A model generated the notes under the pieces. That model searched no databases and had not been told where the DNA came from. It saw nothing but the letters and a program-made list of their open reading frames with translations. Both the position numbers and the translations under genes were made by a program. DNA of 58,732 bases from Rhizaria sp. SCN 62-66 (lineage: Eukaryota; Rhizaria, unplaced): NCBI GenBank assembly GCA_001724265.1, contig MEDY01000165.1:1-58732 (forward strand), given 5' to 3'. Positions 47,931 to 58,637 of this stretch are shown piece after piece; within the stretch, counting starts at the first letter, position 1; every line of letters begins with the position of its first letter.

Positions 47931-48979
47931 ATGAAGGTTCTGGTTCCCGTCAAGCGTGTCGTCGACTTTGCCGTGCGTGTCCGCGTCAACCCGGCCAAGA
48001 CCGCTGTTGACCTCACCGGTGTCAAGATGTCCATGAACCCTTTCTGCGAGATCGGCATTGAGGAGGCCAGTACGTTCCCCACCTTCACGCCGCATTTTCG
48101 AATAATATTCATCCTGTCATGGAAAATTCTTTGGATTTCACTTAACTTCCTTCCTTTATTTTATTCCATGCGTTCGCTTGTGTCTTGTTTAGCCCGCCTG
48201 AAGGAGAAGGGCATCGCCACCGAGGTGATCGCCGTCACCATCGGCCCCAAGGCTTCCTCCGAGGTCCTCCGCACTGCCCTCGCCATGGGCGCGGACACCG
48301 CTATCCACGTCGAGCACGAGGCCCGCACTGATCAGGAGCTCCAGCCCCTGGCCGTGGCGAAGCTGCTGCAGAAGATCGTCGACAAGGTCAAGCCCGACCT
48401 CGTGATCGCAGGCAAGCAGTCGATCGACGACGACTCGGCGCAGACGGGCCAGATGCTCGCCGGCCTCCTCGCCTGGCCCCAGGCCACGTTTGCGTCCAAG
48501 CTTGACGTCGACGTCGGCGCCAAGAAGGCGACCGTCGTGCGCGAGGTCGAGGGCGGTCTCGAGACAATCTCGATGGCGCTGCCCGCTGTCGTCACCACGG
48601 ACCTCCGCCTCAACGAGCCCCGCTACGCCACGCTCCCCAACATCATGAAGGGTACGCATATCGACGTTACACAACTCAACAGAGAAACACTCGACAACGT
48701 AGCTGCTATGCTAGCAAGCAAAACCCACCTCGTGCCTTGTATCTCAGTTTATCGCCGACCTCTCACTTTTGACTTCTTTCTTTCTCTCTTATTCTATTTA
48801 CTCCTCGTGCAGCGCGCAAGAAGCCTCTCGAGGTGATCCCGGCCGCGTCGCTGGGCGTGGACCTTACCCCGCGCCTGCAGGTCCTCTCGGTCGAGGAGCC
48901 CCCCAAGCGCGCCGGCGGCGTCAAGGTCGAGTCCGTCGACGAGCTCGTCTCCAAGCTCAAGGACAAGGGCCTCATCTAA
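47931..48979 (+). CDS. ETFB: Electron transfer flavoprotein subunit beta
   Basis: Beta subunit of the mitochondrial matrix ETF heterodimer, which passes electrons from acyl-CoA and amino-acid dehydrogenases to ETF-ubiquinone oxidoreductase. Exons are 47931-48069, 48193-48651 and 48813-48979, with two phase-1 introns and donors GTACGT and GTACGC. The product is 254 aa, almost the same as the human protein. It starts [12 protein letters not shown] and has the AMP-binding segment [14 protein letters not shown]. The ETF-beta signature [15 protein letters not shown] is followed by the [19 protein letters not shown] loop. As in animals there is no long cleavable presequence. The alpha subunit is not in the window. 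Confidence 0.96.
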
Positions 48980-49705
48980 GCCAGCGTCTCGGTCCGCTGC
49001 TGCCGCTGTCGCGGCTGCTGTAGTTGAAAACAACTGGAGTCGAATGTTGGTTAGAATTGGCTTTCTTTAATAAGCTCTATTATTATAGAGACGGGAGAGT
49101 TAGGGGAGTTTCAGGCTTTTAAAATATGATCAAAAACACAAACATGAGAGATTCGTTCGTTTCGTTTTGCTGTCATGTCGCGTTTTGTATTTTCGTGTTT
49201 TCGTGTTTTGTTTAAAAGAATGTGTTCTGTGTGTATCTGAAGCGTTTGAGCGAGAGTGATTGTGACAACACACCACACACGTTTGCTAATTCGTTTATGA
49301 ATGGACGAACTTGGTGACGTTATTTAAGTTGACATCTCTCGATTAAGTACTTCTCTACACATATTCACAGACACGCGACTATGCTGAAAACATCACACAA
49401 ATTATCACAAACGAGTAACATTGCGTAACGCATGAGCGATTTCATACACATTACAAACTATTTACACCATGCTTATGCACTCATCCTTTTGTAAAACTTG
49501 TTTGTATTGTTATAAAATATCAATCCTGGCCATATCCATGCCATTTACACACGTTCAACAAACGGCATGCAATAGTTTCTATTTATCGTTTATTGTTCTA
49601 CACGTTCCGTGTTCCGTCATCGCGGAACCTAGTCGGTATTTTCCGCGTGCGCGGTATGAACTGTTAACGGTGGTCTCGTCTTGATGAGAACATTTGATGC
49701 TGCGT
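48980..49705. other. Intergenic region between convergent genes
   Basis: This AT-rich 3' gap lies between ETFB (+) and the eIF4G-like gene (-). AATAAG soon after the ETFB stop (near 49068) may be its polyadenylation signal. T-rich GTGTTT strings around 49190-49230 could be downstream elements. No gene is seen. Confidence 0.5.
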
Positions 49706-51318
49706 TCAGTCGTTGCGGCGCACGAGAGGCTTCCACTTGCGCTTGCGCAGCGCGAAGAGGTCTTCGATCATAAAGCGCGCCCGGCTCGAGAGACCGATCT
49801 TCTGGGCGACGACGGGGTCCTTGAACGGGCCGAGGCGCGAGAACAGCTTTTGCATGACGTGGCCGTCTTTCTCGTTCTGGTACGACTCGAGCTGCTCGCC
49901 GACGACAGTGAACAGGGACACGAGGGTGTCGACCTACAACAGCAAAATGCGCACAAAGGCAACAGATTCATGAGAGGATTTACAAAACAGATGTCAAAAT
50001 AACATAGATCAGACTGTCATAGAACCACGTGTCAATGAATAAGCATATACGGGCATGGATATATCCTTAAATGTTATAAAACGCGAGTGACGTACGTCTT
50101 CATCGACCACGGGAGGCGAGCTCATATCCTCAATCTGCATATCGAGGATATAATAGACAATGATGGGCACAATGACATCTTCCTTGTACAGCGCGCCGAT
50201 AAACGTGGCAAATCCGCGGCAGGCGCGGCGGAACACGCTGTATTCGGGCTCCTGCAGACACGTAGCAGGATCGCTGTTGGCCTTGATTTGGGCAGAGACC
50301 TTGGTGTACTTGGCCTGGCAAGCGCGCGCAACAGTGTTCTTGATAACTTTCGCTATATGATAAGCAGTAGCAGAGCGAAAAAAGATCGTTGGAGTGATTG
50401 TGAGAGGTGCGAGAGGTACAAAAACAAATTAATAGAAACAAATTAACAGAAACAAATTAAAATCCTTCGACGCGGAGAGTTGTACGGAACACATCGAATT
50501 TGCTTGAACAAAGAGAGAGGTACGTACGTGCAATCTTCTCGTTCATGTCGGACATTTTGCGAATGAGCGTCGCATAGAGCGGGACAAACGCAATCTCAAG
50601 CTCTGCCTTGGACATCAGGATGTCGATGATTTTGGGCCACAAGTCCTACAGAAACGTAAAAAATTATACATGCCCAAAAGCACAAATATGAGATGTTTGC
50701 GAACAAAAAAATAACTTAATTGAGAGAGATGGGCATCATAAGCTAATAAAATGAAGTCGAAACACTGTCAAAATCACAAAAAGTCAGAGCGACAAAGCGT
50801 GATTTCTCGTCCATGTTAGCACATACCTGTGCAGGCGCCACAGCTTCGGCAATCTGCTTCGCGAACTTATCCATCGTGCTGGTGTTGAGCTTGTTCAACG
50901 ACATGCGCACCATCTTCAGCGTGTCCTTCTCAAACGCCGCCTTGCGCGCCGCCTCCGCCTCCGCCTCCGCCGCCTTGGCAGCAGCCTCCGCCTTGGCCTT
51001 GGCCTCGGCATCGCCGGCCCGGGCCGCCGCTGCCGCGCGCACCGCCTCCTCGGCCGCCTTGGCCTTGGCCGCCGCCGCCGCAGCCTCCTCAGCCGAGCTC
51101 TTGCCGCTGCGCAGCGCGGTGGGCACGAAGCGCGTCTCGCTCGCCACGAGCGGCGCCGAGAGCTGGCTCTTGTCAATCAGGTTTCCTTCACAGTCGTACT
51201 TCAGAGCGGGCTCACTGCGCATGCCGCCGCCACCGCCGCCGCCGCCGCGGTAGCCGCCATGGCCCCCGCCGTGACCTCCACCGTGACCCCCACCACCGTA
51301 GCCACCACCACCACCGTA

Positions 51319-51351
<33 letters not shown>

Positions 51352-52700
51352 GCCGTAACCGCCGCCGCCACGGCCGCGGCCGCTGTCCCGGTTGCTGCGC
51401 TCCTGCTGCTTCTGGCGCCACAGCGCAAACGCGTCTTCATCACTCGCGGTCTCAAACGTGCGCGTCTGGAAGCCCGCCACGAGCTGCTCAGGCGCACCCC
51501 GGCCCCCGTGGCCGCCGCCGTGCCCGTGGCCGTGCGAGGGGGAAGAAAACTTCTCGCGGCGCAGCGCAGCGTTGCGCTACCATACGCCGTCGCCCGTGGG
51601 CGCGCCGGTGACGCGCGCGCGTGGCGTCACGGCGACCGCGGTGGCAGCGGCGGCGGCGGCGTGGCGCGAGATGGTCTTGTAGCCCTCGGCGAGGATGTCG
51701 CGGTAGATGGACGGCGAGAAGACGGGAAAGGCCTCGCGGTAGTGGGCGGTCGCCATCAGCGCGGGCCGCAGCTCCATCAGGCGCGTGCGCGAGTAGAACT
51801 TGCGGTTGGGCCGGTCTGACGCCTGAGTCGAGCAGAAAGCAAGCATTGAAAAATAAATAAATGAGAAGTGAGAATCGGAGTAGGCAAGAGCGCATAATTC
51901 TGCTGAATAGAAAGTCATTTTGAAGTTTCAGAAGTCGCCAAAACGCGTACCTTGACGTTGTCGTGCGCGTTGGGGGCGAGGCTCACCGAGTTGAGCTTCT
52001 GCGTTGTCGCCGCGCGGACGGCCTGTGTCAACATGCGCCGACCGGCAGCCGCGACCACCGGGCGCGAGGGTGTCGCCACCGGATCCGCGGCGGCACCGGC
52101 GTCGCCCGCGTCACTCGCCTCAGCAGCAGCTGCAGCTGCAATGGCCGAGCTAGACGGGGCGGGCGTGGCGAATGCTGAGCGCGCGGTAAACAGCACGCTG
52201 GCAGGGGTGCGCGGTGCCGCGCCAGCGGTGCTGCTCGAAGCAGCAGCAGCGGCAGGACGTGATAGCAGGATGGCGATTGTGGCACTGTTCTGCGCATCCT
52301 TGGCCTCAAGCTCCTCAACGCGGCCAAGCAGCGCGTCGTTTTCCTTGCGCAGGTCGTCGACGAGGCGCACCAGACCGTGCTCAGACTCGGGGTTCAGGTT
52401 GTCCATGACGAAGCTGAGGTCTTCCTCGACTTTCTCACGGTGCTCGCGCTCGTTCGCGAGGTCTTCGGTGAGCTCGTCGACCAGGCCCTCAAGGCTGCGG
52501 AGACGCATGGTGATGTACTTAATGTGCTCGACGGTGAGAAAGTTCTCCGGGTTGTTGGATGACGCCGCAGACTGGGAACTCGCTGTGAGGGTTGTAGCCG
52601 TTGTTGGGTCTGCAGCGCCCTGTTCGGGGCTGGCGACGGAAAAGTCATCAGCACCCTCGGGCTGGGGGTCCGCAGAGGGATGGGACTTCTCGGTGCTCAT
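49706..52700 (-). CDS. eIF4G-like MIF4G translation factor with an in-frame TAG
   Basis: Scaffold that bridges cap-bound eIF4E and eIF4A/eIF3. Exons are 52700-51951, 51822-50827, 50645-50528, 50352-50096 and 49933-49706. All phases agree, and donors are GTACGC, GTATGT, GTACGT and GTACGT. Read through codon 332 the product is 782 aa. An N-terminal coiled coil spans about residues 55-140. The eIF4E-binding motif YSRTRLM (Tyr260, Leu265, Met266) fits Y-x4-L-hydrophobic. A Gly/His/Arg-rich segment follows, then an Ala/Glu helix and the MIF4G domain from about 543 to the end, with its LNKLN helix. No MA3 domain is seen, so the layout resembles short or iso eIF4G forms. Codon 332 (51579-51577) is TAG in a frame that is coding on both sides. 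If it terminates, the product is 331 aa without MIF4G. Confidence 0.8.
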
Positions 52701-53102
52701 CGGGTAGAGAAGGACAACGAGGCTGCAAGGAAGTGCGCCTCGGTCTGCAGGGGCAAGGGAAGGCGGGAAGCAGTGGAGCGGGTGTTTCCAGAGCGGGCGG
52801 CGTCAGACTAGGGTTAGACAAGGATAGACATGACTGGAGATAGTATAATTAACAAAGCAGTCAGAAAATAGGCAATCATATACATACAGGAAAAGAAATT
52901 CCGTCTGACGACGTATTTGTCGCGCTACAGTTCGTCCAATATTTAGATAAATCTGACTGACTGGCGACCGTGGTTAGAAAGTGCGCACGGTCACTTGCCC
53001 GGTGGCAGACCGAGACACCGACCAAACCGTGGTCACGATCAAGTGACCTGATCCAGTGCTTTTGCACTGTCACTTCGAGACTTACTGTTTCGTTAGCACA
53101 TT
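52701..53102. promoter_or_regulatory. Divergent promoter region, eIF4G-like / SHMT
   Basis: A short 400-bp gap holds both promoters. It contains a 9-bp inverted pair, GGTCACTTG (52989-52997) and CAAGTGACC (53040-53048), and another GTCACTT near 53070, all within 120 bp of the SHMT start codon. They could bind a shared transcription factor. This is motif observation only. Confidence 0.5.
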
Positions 53103-55080
53103 ATGGTACGTGATCCCGCGATACCCGTTGGGTTTATTAACATGTTTTGTTTTTTATATCTTTCCCCGCGACCGTTAACCGCGTCATCTGGGCAGCGGTT
53201 GCGAGCGGCAAATGAGAGTGTGACACAGCGACGCACAAGCCACACGCACGCACCGATCCGCACACCTCACTCTCACTCTTTGCTTATGTCTCTTCCTTCT
53301 GTTCCTCACAGAGCACTACTCTTAAGTCCCTGAGTCTGCAGGAGCAGGACCCCGAGATCTTCGACCTCATCGCGGCCGAGAAGGACCGCCAGGTCAACGG
53401 CATCGAGCTCATCGCCTCTGAGGTCCGTCGCACTTTTTCTTTCGACGCATTTGCGTCGCTATTCCTGTCAATTCTTCTTCATGTTTCTGATTTTGATCTT
53501 TATATTCAAACACGATCTACGAGTTCTCTTGGTTAATATGCATTTTTGTCTGCATTTGCGCTCGTTGTATTCAAAAAAATATATCTCATCATCCTCCCAC
53601 GTGCCTCCCCATCGCCCCTTTCACCCCGCGCTACACCACGCGCTATTTTTTCTTTTTCACTTGACTCCCCCGTTCCCTTTTACAGAACTTTACCTCCCGC
53701 GCCGTGATGGAGTGCCTGGGCTCTTGCCTCACGAACAAGTACTCTGAGGGCTACCCCGGCAAGCGCTACTACGGCGGCAACGAGTTCATCGACAAGATCG
53801 AGAACCTCGCCATCTCCCGCGCGCTCGCCGCGTTCCGCCTCGACGCCGACAAGTGGGGTGTGAACGTTCAGCCTTACTCTGGCTCCCCCGCCAACTTCGA
53901 GGTCTACACCGCCTTGATCAACCCCCACGACCGCATCATGGGCCTCGACCTTCCCTCTGGCGGCCACCTCACCCACGGCTTCTACACCGCCAACAAGAAG
54001 GTCTCGGCGACCTCGATCTACTTCGAGTCGCTGCCCTACAAGGTCGATCCCGCGACCGGCCTCGTTGACTTTGTCAAGCTCCGCGAGTCCGCCAAGACGT
54101 TCCGCCCCAAGATCATAATCTGCGGTGGCTCAGCCTACGCGCGTGACTGGGACTACGTGCAGTTCCGCGCCATCGCCGACGAGGTCGGCGCGATGCTCAT
54201 GTGTGACATGGCGCACTTTGCCGGCCTGGTTGCCGCCGAGGCCGTCAAGAACCCCTTCGACTACGCCGACATCGTCACCACCACCACGCACAAGACGCTC
54301 CGCGGCCCCCGCTCCGGTGTCATCTTCTACCGCAAGGACGCCCGCGACTTCGAGAGCAAGATCGGCCAGGTACATTTAACAATATTCGGAATTGAACTTG
54401 TATATTTACTTTTGTATTTTCTTAAATTTAATGTTGATTCTCAAATGTGCGCATATCGTTCTTATATTCCCACATTTGTTTGTGTCTTTATAATGACTCT
54501 CCGATCGTAGGCCGTGTTCCCCGGCTGCCAGGGCGGCCCCCACAACCACCAGATCGCCGGCATTGCCGTGCAGATGAAGGAGGTTGCCTCGGCCGAGTGG
54601 CGCGAGTACGCCAAGACCGTTCAGGCTAACGCGCAGACCCTGTGCAAGGTCCTCACGACCAAGGGCTACGACATCGTCTCCGGCGGCACTGACACGCACC
54701 TCGTCCTGCTCGACCTCCGCAAGCACGGCATCTCGGGCGGCAAGATGCAGATCATCTGCGACGAGCTTGACATCACGCTCAACAAGAACGCCGTTCCCGG
54801 CGACCTCAGCGCCATCAACCCCGGCGGCGTCCGCATCGGCGCCCCCGCGATGACTTCGCGCGGCTGCGGCGAGAAGGAGTTCGAGCAGATCGCCGAGTTC
54901 CTGCACCGCGCAATCACGCTCGCCAAGGAGGTCGACGCCGCCGCCAAGGCCGCCAGCGCCGACGGCGTCGTCAAGCTTGCCGCCTTCACGGCCGCCGTCG
55001 CTGACTTCAAGGAGCAGACCAGTGCAATCCGCACTGAGGTCCGCCAGTGGGCCGGCGCCTTCTTCATGCCCGGCAACTAA
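53103..55080 (+). CDS. SHMT: Serine hydroxymethyltransferase
   Basis: PLP enzyme interconverting serine plus tetrahydrofolate with glycine plus 5,10-methylene-tetrahydrofolate. Exons are 53103-53105 (only the ATG), 53312-53422, 53686-54369 and 54511-55080, all phase 0, with donors GTACGT, GTCCGT and GTACAT. The product is 455 aa. The start [20 protein letters not shown] has no targeting peptide, so it is probably the cytosolic form. Visible family blocks are [15 protein letters not shown] across a splice junction, YYGGNEFID, the [11 protein letters not shown] block with Schiff-base Lys241, and [12 protein letters not shown]. Length and motifs are normal for eukaryotic SHMT. The one-codon first exon is supported by the exact match of the ATG, a GTACGT donor and the in-frame acceptor. 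Confidence 0.96.
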
Positions 55081-55787
55081 GTGCCGCCGACAGATCCAAT
55101 GTGAAGGACTACCGGTGAACTACGTGCTACCAACGAAGCACTCTGCATTACCTGAGAGGAAGTGGCTGTGTGGCTGCGGCGGCGGGGTGTAAGCGTTTAT
55201 TTTAAGAGCAGAGTTGTTGTTGTACGTGCGATGCGAGCTACTATTATCTTGTGTAAGATTACTAGTAGACGCCGTCGTACAAATGAATTATTCTTTGTAA
55301 TGTTTAATGACAGTAATTGCGCGATAAAATCGCGAGTAATTTTGTTTCCCCAATACAAAATGATAAAAAGATGTGAAAAGAAAATGCTTCCAAGTAACGT
55401 TGTGTGATACGCAGAGGTCGTCCGGAGGAAGTGAAATAACTTTATGGGGTCTACAAATCGATTAACTACTACAGTATAGCATACCCATGGTAGCTTTAGA
55501 ATGCAAACATTACAACAGAAAGGGAGCTCTCAATACAAGCATCGATAACAGATGCAAGTACACGATGAGCAATAACAATTACACTGACATCACATCAAAG
55601 TCACCAATAGCTGTCACTCAAGCGAACCGTTTTTCTAGTGCGAGTTTTCTTATAAGCTTATCCAAATTGACTGACAATAAACTGTTCAGTCCTCAAATCA
55701 CACAGCATGGCAAAGTAATGTCATTTTTGCAGCGAGCGATGTGTTACATGTACTTTGAAATGCGGATACTGCACACACACGTGTCGC
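55081..55787. other. Intergenic region between convergent genes
   Basis: This AT-rich gap of about 700 bp holds the 3' ends of SHMT (+) and the HAAO gene (-). A plus-strand ORF at 55487-55819 has AT-rich codons unlike the genes here and is not supported. No repeat or RNA gene is seen. Confidence 0.55.
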
Positions 55788-57954
55788 TCAAGTCGCAGGC
55801 GTGGGCCGCTGGTCGGTGACACCGCAGCGGGGGCACGTGCGGCCTTCCTCGTCGCCGTAGTAGCTCACGATGCCCTCCTTGACCTGCCTGCCAAGGTCCT
55901 GGCAGTCGAACTCGCGTCGCCACAGTGCCGCAGTGCTGGCAGTGCCCGTGGGCTGCTCGCCAGTGACCGTGGGCGCTACAGTGACCGTGGTGCCAGTGAA
56001 GTCTCCCGGGCCGCCGATGCCGCCGAGACAGCCCGGTGTGCGGCAGTAGTACATCAGCGCGTCCTTCACGGGGCCCGTGGCGGCCGCGTGCTCGCTGCTC
56101 GCGCAGGCCACATTAGCATTCGCGGAGACACCAGAGGACACAAAGCCTGCGTTGACCGCGGTGGCACAGACGGGCTTCGCAGCGAAAGGGTTGGGGATCG
56201 CGCGGGAAACCTCGATAACGAGCCCGAGCGTGTCGGCAAAACGCTGCGGCGAGTGGGGGACGTTACCGGGCAGCAGGAAGCAGTGGCCCTGGGGGATGGG
56301 GACCGACTTGAACGCGCCAGCGTCGACGATGTCGAGCTGCATATCACCCTATCAAGAAAAAGGAATCAAAATTAGAACAATTTAGATTATGTTAATACCA
56401 TATATGTGATAGTGGCAGCTTATCTCGATTTCATTCGTTTGGGGACAGACATGTTTGTTTTGTGGCGACGTACTTTAAGCTGGTAAAACCACTCCTCGGT
56501 GGGGTTTACGTGATAATCCGTCCGGCGATTCGGTCCGCCGACAACCATAACCTTGAACTGTGTGCCGTTGCTGTGAAGAAGCTTGTTGCACACCGGGGGA
56601 AGTCTGTTGTTCCAAGTGTGCACACGGAGGTTAACAAAGTGTGCAGTGAACATGGTAAGCAAAGATATGACAGTGAGATAGAAGTAGTCAGGTGTACATG
56701 TGTACTAGAACGTTCATTGACATCACAAATATATGATATGATGCTATTTCAGTCTAAGCGCGCATATCAATAAATTCACGTACAATTCATGCTTATTGTC
56801 TTCGATCCAGCCCATCAGACTGCAGGGCGCGGGGTGCGTCACCGTGTTGATGACCGGGGCCGCCAGGTCACTTGACACACGCACACGTGCAGGCGCAGAG
56901 CCGCTGTGCTCGCTGTCAGCAGCGCCAGCGTAGACGGGGGCGGAGGCGGCGCCGGTATTTACATCAGGGTAAGGGGCGACGATGCTAACAAAGGAGACCG
57001 AGTCGGATGCAGGCAGACCGCCAGCACCGGCGGCCAACGCAGCGGTAGCCGCGGCGGCCTCACCAGCAGCAGCGGCAACAGCAGCGGCCTCAGCCGCCGC
57101 CTTCTGCTCGCTCTCGCCCTCAGTAGCGTTACTGGTGTCGTTCGCCTTTGCGGACTGCGCTTGCTTGGGCGGCTGGTCAACGACGCCGCAGCGCTTGCAG
57201 GTGCGCTTGTCCTCGCTGCCGTAGTAGTCCTGAATGACGCCGACGAGCTGCGTTCCAAGGTCGCTGCACGCGAAGCTGTCCTGGTGAGTAATGGCGCCGC
57301 ACCCGGGCGCGCGGCAGTACCACCGCAGCGAGTCCGTCGCGCCAGGCGGCCGCTCCAGCTCCAGCACCAGCCCGACCGAGTCGGCAACGCGCTGCGGCGA
57401 GTGCGGCGTGAAGGCGGGCAGCAGGAACTGCTCGCCGGCGCGGATGGTGATGTTCTTCTTGATGTTGCCGTCGATGACTGTGAGCGTCATCGAGCCGCGG
57501 AGCTGGTAGAACCACTCCTCCGTGGGGTTGACGTGGAAATCCGTGCGAGTGTTGGGGCCACCGACAATCATGACCTTGAATTGGCTTCCTGGAGCGCCGG
57601 GGAAGCAACGGGAATGAGTACATATGAGTTAGCAGGTGTGCGTTATTGATTGAAACCACAGTTTGGCGTAAGATAGGGCAAGACAGACCAAGTCTCCCAG
57701 GAGCAAAAACATGCTCAGCATGTACAAATATCGGCATCCTTGTTCTAAGCGACGTGAATTCGCTTACGCAAGGGATTCGAGACGCAGGTTATGCGAAGGG
57801 TAACATTTATCGAGGGTGAAGGAGGAAACGAACCTTTGCCATACATGAGCGTGTTGGCAACGGGAGGCTTGAGCTTGTGCCCGTTGGCATCAATCCAGCC
57901 AAGAAAGTCGCGTGCCTCAGCCGGGTGCGATTCACCAAAGGCAGTCGTGTACAT
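55788..57954 (-). CDS. HAAO: Fused tandem 3-hydroxyanthranilate 3,4-dioxygenase
   Basis: Fe(II) cupin enzyme of the kynurenine pathway. It opens 3-hydroxyanthranilate to 2-amino-3-carboxymuconate semialdehyde, the precursor of quinolinate and NAD. Exons are 57954-57834, 57588-56784, 56603-56474 and 56348-55788 (phases 1, 2, 0; donors GTTCGT, GTACGT, GTACGT), giving 538 aa. Two full dioxygenase domains are joined by an Ala/Ser-rich linker (about 180-295). Domain 1 has metal ligands His59, Glu65 and His103 with Arg55 and Arg107. Domain 2 has His340, Glu346 and His384 with Arg336 and Arg388. Each domain ends in a bacterial/fungal-type Cys site (Cys132, Cys137, Cys171, Cys174 in domain 1), with CX4C in place of the first CX2C. 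The ATG at 57954 gives an N-terminus like bacterial enzymes. An acceptor-like CCCAG just before it leaves a 5' UTR intron possible. Confidence 0.9.
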
Positions 57955-58637
57955 CTGGGAAGCTAACGAGATATGCAAAGTAGGACGATAAGGGCAGCAT
58001 GACGAGAGTTACATGGTCGGTTGGTGTGAGAAAATGACTGATTTAACATGTTATATGCTCTTAAAAGGAATAAAAGCTTATTGATAACGCACAATACCAA
58101 CGATTATATAGTATAAACTTAGTTAAAAGTTGGATTATGGTGGTATGGCTGCTTGAAACGTCATAGATATGCTGTGCTGACCGCAAAGCGCGAAAGTCAC
58201 GTGGATGCTTTACTCCGGACTCAGAATAGAGTACGAAGACCGCATGTAGAGAGCAAAATATTTGAGAAACATAGAAAAAGCAATAAAGTAGCATCGAATA
58301 ACGACTCGTCACTCCTTGTGACGATTAGTACAAGTCACAACACAAGTCGAGATCCCTCGTTTCAAGGCCCAATGAAGTGTCACTTCAAGCTCACGTGACT
58401 GCGGGGACACTTTAAGATGAACAGAGAGCGCTGGAAAGGGTTTAAAGTTGTTTTTGTGTATGGTGACATGCATATGTTCGCGATTTGAAACAAGTCGATG
58501 TAGTAACTTTGCGAGTATAGGTAGTAGAAGAGAGAGACATCGCTTGCCGCTCCGCCGTAACGGGGGACTGTCGCAGGAACAGCCACCAGAAGCAGAGGAG
58601 CAGCAGACGACCAAGATCGACAACAGCGGCAAGCTGC
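57955..58637. promoter_or_regulatory. HAAO promoter side and eL18 3' region
   Basis: This gap lies between two minus-strand genes. It contains a perfect 15-nt palindrome, TGAAGTGTCACTTCA (58373-58387), and two CACGTG E-box type hexamers (58198-58203 and 58392-58397). These lie roughly 240-440 bp upstream of the HAAO start. They are candidate regulatory sites. The right part should be the eL18 3' UTR. No gene is seen. Confidence 0.45.

Noticed and set aside
51484-51585. A GC-rich intron that would remove the TAG of the eIF4G-like gene
   Set aside because: It is possible in phase, but the donor GTATGG and a purine-rich acceptor lacking a T-rich tract differ from all other introns here. I kept readthrough or error as the leading readings.
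55487-55819. 110-codon ORF in the SHMT-HAAO gap
   Set aside because: AT-rich codons, no motif, and location in a convergent 3' region argue against a gene.
58061-58632. Small ORFs in the HAAO-eL18 gap
   Set aside because: They are short, AT-rich and mutually overlapping with no conserved motif.
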